Shown here: one piece after another, positions 56,101 through 64,000 of the stretch | Position numbering within the stretch: position 1 is the first letter of the stretch | Layout: each line of letters opens with the position of its first letter | NCBI RefSeq assembly: GCF_036417845.1 | Contig: NC_089978.1 | Coordinates: 138,316,288-138,380,287 of the forward strand | DNA: 64,000 nucleotides | Origin: Apteryx mantelli | Taxonomy: Eukaryota > Chordata > Aves > Apterygiformes > Apterygidae | Direction: 5' to 3' | Notes under the pieces: generated by a model | Seen by the model: the letters and a program-made list of their open reading frames with translations, nothing else | What the model was told of the DNA's origin: nothing | The model's database searches: none | Made by a program: the position numbers and the translations under genes

Positions 56101-58699
56101 TTGAACATTCTCTTTTTCTTGCTCTAGTTACACAGTGCATTCAGAGCATCACTGAGCATTTGAGAGGTGGCTGACTGAGACTTTTAGTAAATTGTTCTTG
56201 TGGCCCTGAGCTCCTCCTGCCGAGGTAGCCTTGGGCAGCTTAATCATATGCTGTTCTTTTAACATGGAAGCACACACAGCTGACATAAGAAGCCAGGGGC
56301 TTCAGAAACCTTGTATGGGGCACTTAGCTCAGTCTGGGTTCCTGTTGCCCTTTTAAAATTTCTCCCAAGTGCAATGTTAAATCTTTTCTAGCCCCAGTCT
56401 CCAATAAACTTGCCAATATGCAATTGCTGTGACCCAAGACAAAGGAAGATGGTCTTTGAACCCCAACCAGATCTCCAAGGTACTGCAGCCTGTGGGTGAA
56501 ACAGCTTCCTGACACATACATGTGAAGAATTGCAGCACTGCGGAGTATGAGCTTGAGATTTGTTTTCAGAGTTTGGTTGAGAAACACCTCTGTGCCATTG
56601 GGAGAGAGGTACAAAAGATTTCCAAACATGTTCTCCCTATTGAAGAACTGCTGCTGAATCCCGCACAACATGCCTTGGTGGTAACCAGCACACACACCTT
56701 TATCTGCAGCCTATTCGCTGCTCCATTGCCAGAGGTGCTGCTGGGAACCAGGGCAGGGATTCAGCTCCAGAGACACTTCCATTTAGGTTTCTCTATCTGT
56801 CTCAGCTCCTGTTACATGTAGACCTTGTCAATGAAGGTAGCAGTCCAGACAGTGCTTCAGTTCACCCCAAAGAAGACACCTACTGGCTGGTCACCTGGGT
56901 CAGTCACTTGGCTCCTTGACTGTATTAATTAGATCCCTGCTGACTGCACTGTGAGTTTAGACCCTCAGTGCACAGAACTAGCCCAGATGTAGTCACCCTC
57001 ACACCAGTGTCTGAATATAGAGCTGTTTCCCATCCCAAATGGCCTAAGGACTCTTTCCCCAGAACCAGGCTCTGCTCTCTCCTCTCCTCTCCTTGTGGAG
57101 GCCCTGCATATTGACCCCTGCAATGACTCACACTGCCCAGTAACTCATTCAACCTTCCCCTGGGGATGAGCAACACAAGAGCAAGAATTACACACCAATC
57201 TGCCTTATGTAACTTTGAAGTCCTCATCTCTGGTGACTACAGACAACACATGAAGTAGACTTGCCTTCCCTCACCTCACAGGGAACAGCAGGCAGTCCAG
57301 TTGTGTGCTATAAATGTCTGCTAGACTTGGCTGCAAGTCTTCTCTTCCACTTAAAGATCAGACCTTACTCCCTGTGGAGTAGGTGGGGTCTGAGGAGTTT
57401 CACTCCCACCCACAAGTAGCTGTGGTCAGGAGTCTGGGAGACATCAACCCAACATCTTCCTACTTTCTCCTACCTGGTCAATGGAGTACGGAATGGATGT
57501 TGGGGAGGAGAGAGATCAAAGACAGGGTCTTCCCTATGGAAATTAAATAGCAACTCACAACTACTACCAAAGCTGGAGTCCAAGCTTCAGACCTTCAGTG
57601 TTACCCACCTTGCAAGAAAAAGCTTAACAAAACCAAGAAAAAGCTCAGATGACTGCATTATTATTTGTAAAACTTGAAAAGCACAAAAGCTCTGGGATTC
57701 AGACTTCTCCTTTCAAATATGAGGAGGGACCCAGACCAAGAGATTGAGAATTGAACAAGTATCAGTGAAGGGATAAAAGTGTTGGAGCCAAATTTGCTTG
57801 TGTCAACATGCAAGAGAAAGCTATCACCTGAGCTAACATTACACAGAACAAGGAAGACGCAGTTACCTAGCAAGTGCTCTGAGAGAAATGCCTCTCAACT
57901 TACAATCATAAAATCAGAGACTCTTATTTTACAGAAACATTCAGCAGCAACAAGATTTGTTTTTTATCTTTTCCTCTCTGGTACTACATATTCAACCTTC
58001 CATCCCATCTCGAGTCCTACAAGGTCTGCTAGTCTTCTGCTTAGGCAAGAGCTGGGTTTGTTAGCAGTGACAAAGAACACCTTATCATGGCCCTCACTAA
58101 GCTGTCATTCCCAAACTCAGTCTCCACGGTGTTGCTTCTTGCCTCACTGCTGAATTCGCTATTTTAAGCAAGTTGTTATCAGGCAAAATAAATGCATAGT
58201 TGAATAAACCAACCCATCTGATCAGCGTCTTTGTCAGATGTTTTTGCATTAATTTTTCTGCTTAGCACCTGCATACTGACTATGGCATAGGCCATTAGCA
58301 TGATGACAGAATTTATCTATCTTTAACCTTCAGTCCTGGATTACAGCAAATCATCTGGCTGTCTTCCAGAGTCAGGGATCACCCAGAGATGTGGCCACAT
58401 GGCCTCTTGAACAAAAACACACCACCACCAAAACCAAAAGTTTGTTATTTTTGTTTTCCTAAAAATGATGCTACCTGAATGGGGCACTTAGTGTCCCTGT
58501 TTCTGCAGTGTCCCGGTTCCTGCTGTAATGAGAAACCCATACACATAATAAACTAATATCTAATTAAACTTGTTCCATGACATTCCGTTCTTCTAATAAA
58601 TAACACTGAACAGATCTCTGTGGAGGCTGGTGGCTGTCACTTCTTTTTTTTAAGCTCAGTATTTTGTCCTCGGACTTTGTCCTTGCAGAACGGGAACAG

Positions 58700-58850
58700 T
58701 TGAGGAGGTGATGAGAGAGGCAGTGTGGGCTGGTCTGCAGAGTGCTGGCTTGGGAGTCAGGAGGTTTGCCATGGATTCACTGCTCTGTCTCACGGAAATT
58801 GGTGCACTCATGAGCTGCTTTGGCTGTCCCCCTTCCTACTAAGCACCAAC
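58700..58850 (+). repeat. CORE/MIR-type SINE head
   Basis: GTCTGCAGAGTGCTGGCTTG then GGAGTCAGGAGGTTTGCCAT GG corresponds to the tRNA-like head 'gtagagtgctggcctgggagtcaggagacctgggttc'. The 3' part is decayed. Confidence 0.55.
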
Positions 58851-61800
58851 CAATTCTGCAGGCTAGGTTACCTACCTTCTTCTGCCAGTCCCTAGAGTGG
58901 GAGAGAAGGTGAAGCACAATTTCCTTTCCTGGAGGGCTTCCTGCCACTGGGTTTCTATACCAAACTTTAAACAGGCATAAACCTGTGGCAGATCTTTTGA
59001 ATGAAACTATAAATATAAAGGATGCAGGTTCTGCTCTGTTACATAGTGGTACGTCAAGAACAGTTCTGCTTCAAGAAAGAATTTGTGTTTTTGTGGTAAG
59101 GAGTAAGATTTGCCATAATCCTGTCTGTATGCAAACATAGCAAAGTTACCCTGTGTCCCTGTGAACTAGCTTCTGTGATAACTCCTCAGGAGAAGAAAAA
59201 AATGGGTATGACTGGCATGTCTGTGCCTGACATACCATCTTTGGAATATGAATATAAACTGAATATGAATAAGAAATAACCCAAGATTTTTTTTCCAAGC
59301 AAGCCAGCATCCATGTATTCCTAACGCCTCCCTGGTTTCCTTTGAGAGTGGATCCTTGCTCTCTCTTCCCTCCAAAAACTACAGGGGAACTGTTCTGTCA
59401 TTTGTGCCTGCCTGTAGGAAATTAGCATATTAAAACTCAAGGACAACCCTTGTTTTGGAATGCGAAAGTGATTATTTATTTTAAACAACTTTCTAAGTTG
59501 TTGGACTCACAAGCACCAAGATGACATGGAAGACAAGGGACACCTGCTGTCAAGACTTCACAACATACCTTGGGTTCCTCTTGACTGGTGTTGACAAACT
59601 AGTTTTGAACAGGCCTTTTATATGCTTAAGGAATCAAAAGTTATTATGAGATGAAACTTTTGCCTCAGCATCTCACTTGCTTCAGCCCCCTTGAGCCTTA
59701 AACAAGGTTGCTGTCCCTTGTCTGATTTATTCATTTTGAGTATCTCTGTGGCTACAAATCTGCCTCCCTTGTGGGATAACAGGAGGAGGAATAACCAGGG
59801 TAGTGCGCTATAAACTCATTGCCATCCTCCTGTTAGCAGGTCTTCCGTGGACTAGTCATCTGAGCTGTGGCCCAGCATGGGCTGCCTGATCTTGATGCCA
59901 GTGTTCACCAGTTTTGTTGCTGTCAGTCGTGTCCTTTGTCATCAATATGGGCCATTCCTGAAACCCTTCTTCTATTGTTTTTTCTGTTGCTTTCATACAG
60001 ACATACTTCATCCATATTAATCTTAATAATTTTGTTACAAATCTCTAAGTGCTGGTCATCTTGCTGCAACAAATTCCATTGACTTAAAGACACTGACTGG
60101 ACTCCATGGTCATATTTGGGCTGGCAAGTTATGCAAGTTATCCAGAGCCAAATACTTGGCCTGGCAAAACAATCAGATTTCTGACCTGGCAATTTCACTT
60201 CTCCTCTGTTTCACCACCAGCCTGGCTCTTCAGCACAAGCAAGGTCAACAATTTTAGTCTGACCTTCTGCTTTTGAATGAAGGGCTGCTCTTTCCAGGCT
60301 TTAAAATAGGGAGAGACATTTAATAGATTTGAAAATGGAACTTATGAGCCTAAGTCATGAAGCATTTTTGAAAGATGTGGTCTGCATCTATATCACATTA
60401 CTTCTTGGCTGCCTGGCTTTTCCTAGACCATCTGAAAATGGATCTGTACTGCTGTGTTCCAAAGAGGGTTTATTTTAATATCGTACTAAAATACTGGCAA
60501 TCAAAACCTGTTGCTTTAATTAGGTGATAAGCACTGTCATCCTGGGTCTTGATTTCAAGTAAGCGGAGGTTGACTGCTGAGGTAAATTTTCACCAGATTG
60601 GAGCTTGCAGGATTTATTTAGCTCCAAATGCTATTGTTGTCTCCCTCAATGCCTTCCACATTTCGCTGGCCACATTATGCTAGGACAATGTCCTCTCTAG
60701 CAAATCAAAAGATTACAGTGTCTCTTCTGGAGACAGTTACTTCATGGGCTAAGAGGACAAATTTAATCAGAATGAAACATCTTTAAGAGGAGACAAGGCT
60801 TGCCTAGTTGAATCAGGAACTCTAGAACTTACTTTTTCATATGGACATGGCCAAGCTCTATAGTTCCAAATAAAAGCATGACACTTGATCTTCAGACCAC
60901 TTTGCTAATACACAGAAAACTCAGCAACCTGCTGGCCACAGATCAAACTGCAGGATGGTTCAAGACTCATTTTGGCCAGAGTGCAGAATTGCTGGGCAGT
61001 ACAAGACTACAGTATACACATCACCTCTCAGCTGCACAACACTCAGAATTAGGCAAGCGACCAAGATTCTCTATCTTTGGGTTGCTGGATGTCCCAGTAT
61101 AATCACAGTTTTCAGCCATTCATTTTGGTTTCCAGAAAAAGCAAGAGAAGTTCTGATTTTTGTAAGCCAGTACTTTGGCCACCCTTTCCATACCATGCCA
61201 GTCCCAACCACTCAGCAAGCAACTGAAGGCAGGATGCTGTCCCCTGCTCTACGCCACTCCCACTTCAGTGCCTTACAAGAGTGTTTCAGGGTGCTCTCAG
61301 GATGTGGGGACCTTCAGCTGGCACAATCAGGCCTCCTTCCATCGGCCTCTGCTCTACTGCAGGGAGAAGCTCAGGCAGGACCGAGGGTGCTGGGATCCTC
61401 CAGGATACGAACACACAAAGTGCTCCTCTGCTTCTAGCTATCAGAGCGGCTCATTGGGAATCTGCAGTGGTAGACCTGCCAGAAAAAGTTAGAGAAAAAG
61501 TTTTAGTCTGTGTTTTGGCCTGCCAAACCAGACACAAAGACACACAGGTGGCTGAAAGACAGTGATGGAAAGCCAGCTCTGCACCTTCCTCCCTGACCCT
61601 GTGAAAATACCAAGTGCTGGTTTGTGATGCTTGCTGATCAGCAGCTGCATGCTGCTTTTCCTCTTAGGAAAAAGAGACTGATTATGAACAAATTGCAAAA
61701 TTAAACTTTAAACATTCTCTAGGGGGGAAAAAAAAGCAGTTAGAAAGTAAATATTACAATGCATATTTTAGAGACCGTGATGGCTCTGAGAGGGTAAGTA

Positions 61801-62137
61801 TTGTTTCTAAAAGTCACGTGGACTGGGAATGAGCAGTTCTTGAGACTCAATTGAGTAAATCAGTACTCCATCTCTAAAATAGTGGTCCTTGTTTCTCATT
61901 GATCCTGGCCTCTCACAAAGATGCTGCAGCTGAGCTAAGTGGGTGTAAAATATTAGTATTATTCCTTACTAAAAATTATATATTCACTTTGCATAGTTGA
62001 AAAATCATGAGATAAAGCAGAAGGCAGCAGAGAAAGGGATCTGAAGTTTTCTTTGTGAGCAAAAGATAACCTGAATGCTGCTTCAGCAAAGACAGTGAAG
62101 CTTTGAAATGCCCACCTGGCACAGGCTGAGGTCTGGT

Positions 62138-62200
62138 CCAGTGGTTCCCAGTCTTTTTATAGCTGAGCTGCTCTCAAGAGAGTAAGCAGTATTTTATACA
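62138..62200 (+). repeat. Possible hAT-type DNA transposon end
   Basis: CCAGTGGTTCCCAGTCTTTT then TATAGCTGAG resembles the terminal inverted repeat of hAT-Charlie elements ('cagtggttcccaacctttttggc'). I did not find the opposite end or an 8-bp target duplication. Confidence 0.3.
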
Positions 62201-62959
62201 TCACTGAATCTAATTGCTCACCTGCCTCAAGGCTGCTATTACCTTCTCTCTGCTCACTGTGCTGCTGCTGGAGTGCCTGCAGCATCCAAGGCCTCATATT
62301 ACACCTCTGTTCATGTGAAACTGTATGCCATGCCTGCTGTGTCCAGTTCAATTACGCTTCCAGGTACTCTCCTTATTAATGTGCAGACCTCTCAAATGGC
62401 ATAGACTACCCAAGTTCAGCGGTTGTGAAAAGCTGCCAGACTTATTACTCGCAAAAATATCTGCATAAAACTCAGCCATTTTTCTCCTCTTAATGTATTA
62501 ATAAGCCCTTTAAAACTAATTAAGACAAAAGTCTGATTTGCCAAGCTCCAAAGAAGCTAAAATAGCATCAGTGGGAAATGAGGTGGACACTGAGCAAATG
62601 GAAGGAGAGAAAAATGAAGATGCACATACATTATTACAGAACATGAGCACTGGGGCTTAAGCAAAAGAGACAGTGAAACAGTAGGGAGGAGTGGCCATTT
62701 TCCTTCCTCTTGTTCTTTAGTGCATTACCTAAGTCCTTGTCTTGCAAAAACAAATACAATTGTGCACCTGTAAAAGTGTTCAAAAGACCAGAGCCACTTA
62801 AAGCCGATTTTCCCCAAATATTGAACTATCTTGACATACACTCAGTGATCACACTGCCAGGGAAGTGACCGGCAAAGTTTTCATTGCTCAATGGTGAGGT
62901 CCATAACTGTTTTTACACCTTCTTCTCTAAATAAGGAAGTCATCTGTGAGACCTCTGAC

Positions 62960-63160
62960 TAGCCAACCAATCTGGTCCCTTTGCATTTGACAGCCAATGA
63001 AACCTCACTCCTGCCTCTGGTCTTGGATGACAGCATTCATCAAACTTCAGCCAGCCCAGGAGGACAGCAAGTTAGTGTTACAGTCATGGCAAGCTTACCT
63101 TTGGTGAGCTGTTGATGTCAGAGTGATGATGTGGGGTGGGACAGCCCCTGCACTATAAAG
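62960..63160 (+). promoter_or_regulatory. FGF6: Presumed FGF6 promoter with TATA box and CCAAT motifs
   Basis: TATAAAG at 63154-63160 lies about 255 nt before the FGF6 start codon, predicting transcription from near 63185 and a 5' UTR of about 230 nt. CCAAT occurs at 62967 and 62994, and an E-box-type CATCTG at 62941. A tissue-restricted TATA promoter without a CpG island fits the muscle-associated expression known for FGF6. The assignment is inferred from spacing. Confidence 0.5.
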
Positions 63161-63411
63161 ATGGGTCAGTCAAATATAGCTAAGGCTGCCCACCAGCAAG
63201 CAGGATCTACAAAACATGGTCCGCACCAGTTTGAGTCCTGCTGGCCTGTCTCTACTTCCAACCCAACTGCTCTCAGGCTTTAGTTTCATGTCAGCAATCT
63301 CTATTTGCTTTCCAAAAATAAGCCTCTGCCACCATGCTGAAGGGAGGAAAACAAGAAGGGTGGTATTTTTAGGGCCATTAATTCTGACCACATGCCCAGG
63401 AGGTGAACTGG

Positions 63412-63751
63412 ATGGCCACTGCACAAAGACTTCTCATGACTATGTCTTGCGAAGCCAGCATTCACCGGACATTGCCTGCTTTCGTTCTCCTGGGTTTTCT
63501 AGCCGGGATTACTTCAACATATCCAGTTGTAAGCAGAACTAATGGCACATTACTGGAAAGAGGATGGCAGGCTCTGTTGTCCAGGTCCATTGCTGGGAAG
63601 TCAGGGGAGAAGTCAGATGTGAACTGGGAGAGTGACTATTTGCTAGGAATCAAGAGGCAGCGAAGGCTTTACTGCAACGTGGGCATCGGGTTTCACCTTC
63701 AAATCCTCCCAGATGAAAGGATAAGCGGAGTTCACAGTGAAAACCGATACA
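63412..63751 (+). CDS. FGF6: Fibroblast growth factor 6, exon 1 (partial gene, continues off the right edge)
   Basis: FGF6 is a secreted heparin-binding growth factor of the FGF4 subfamily that signals through FGF receptors and is best known in muscle. The exon gives 113 residues plus one base. MATAQRLLMTMS matches human MALGQKLFITMS and is the first ATG after an in-frame TGA at 63385. A hydrophobic signal segment spans about residues 20-33, and an N-glycosylation site (NGT) lies at 44-46. The FGF core begins DVNWESDYLLGIKRQRRLYC and runs through NVGIGFHLQ. The donor is TACA|GTGAGT, the same position as in human, and exons 2-3 lie outside the window. FGF4 is the nearest alternative, but the N terminus and the C12orf4 neighbourhood favour FGF6. 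Odd points are E102 in the LPDGRI motif and R112 where human has P. Confidence 0.93.
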
Positions 63752-64000
63752 GTGAGTTGCTTCCAGAGATGAAATAGAATAGATGTCAGTTAATTGCTGT
63801 GAACTCTAGTAATTACCCTTCATAGAATGCAAATGTTATTACTTGATTTTATTAATCTCTGACAGATCTGTTGCCTTTTAGAAGTCGCCAGGATCAATAA
63901 ACTTTAGAACCCTCCAGGTTGAAACATGTCACAAATGCTTGGACAAATTTAGATACCAATTTATTTTTACTCTGCTTTACTGCACAGATGAGAAAAGATA
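63752..64000 (+). other. FGF6: Start of FGF6 intron 1
   Basis: Begins with the GTGAGT donor. No other feature seen to the end of the window. Confidence 0.8.

Larger units (their letters stand above)
37240..63150. other. Intergenic region between C12orf4 and FGF6
   Basis: About 26 kb with no coding gene recognised. Apart from the listed CR1, SINE and simple repeats it is unique-looking AT-rich DNA. The longest open frame (60955-61437, plus, 160 codons) has no domain I recognise and overlaps other frames of similar length. Regulatory elements for FGF6 or neighbouring genes may lie here, but none can be identified without comparison to other species. Confidence 0.6.

Noticed and set aside
56324-56821. 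Overlapping antisense open frames of 123 and 99 codons
   Set aside because: No domain, splice or promoter support. Overlap of both strands in a GC-richer patch suggests chance.
62138-62400. Complete hAT transposon
   Set aside because: Only one terminal-like sequence was seen, with no matching inverted end or 8-bp duplication. Kept only as a low-confidence fragment.
63403-63411. FGF6 start three codons upstream of 63412
   Set aside because: The upstream codon is GTG, not ATG. The ATG at 63412 aligns with the human initiator and is the first ATG after an in-frame stop at 63385.

Overview
This window is vertebrate nuclear DNA: AT-rich, with short exons separated by long introns, canonical GT-AG splice sites and one CpG island. 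Fragments of CR1-type LINEs and worn CORE/MIR-type SINEs, with no Alu- or L1-like sequence, point to a sauropsid. A bird is most likely because repeats are sparse, but a turtle or crocodilian is not excluded. The proteins align to human genes in the order and orientation of the human 12p13 block RAD51AP1 - C12orf4 - FGF6, read here in reverse. Human comparisons are from memory, not from a search.

Layout. Positions 1-4546 hold no gene I recognise. RAD51AP1 lies on the minus strand, 13580 down to 5130. I could trace nine coding exons in one continuous frame (963 nt, 320 residues plus stop). A CpG island at about 13200-14400 is a shared head-to-head promoter. C12orf4 runs on the plus strand from a non-coding first exon near 14100 through 13 coding exons, 15523-37085 (1653 nt, 550 residues plus stop), with a polyadenylation signal at 37217. 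Next come about 26 kb of intergenic DNA with CR1 and SINE relics, microsatellites and homopolymer runs. At 63154 there is a TATA box, then exon 1 of FGF6 (63412-63751). The rest of FGF6 lies beyond the right edge.

The genes are not one pathway. RAD51AP1 is a homologous-recombination accessory factor, C12orf4 is a conserved cytoplasmic protein of poorly known role, and FGF6 is a secreted growth factor associated with muscle. The link is ancient synteny plus the bidirectional promoter joining the first two.

I found no previously undescribed system. The observations most worth a second look are splice-related. RAD51AP1 exons 5 and 7 begin with donor-like sequence directly after their acceptors (a recursive-splicing arrangement). 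C12orf4 exon 9 has a competing perfect donor consensus. The last C12orf4 acceptor uses a pure 15-C tract. FGF6 exon 1 also carries two substitutions at normally conserved positions.
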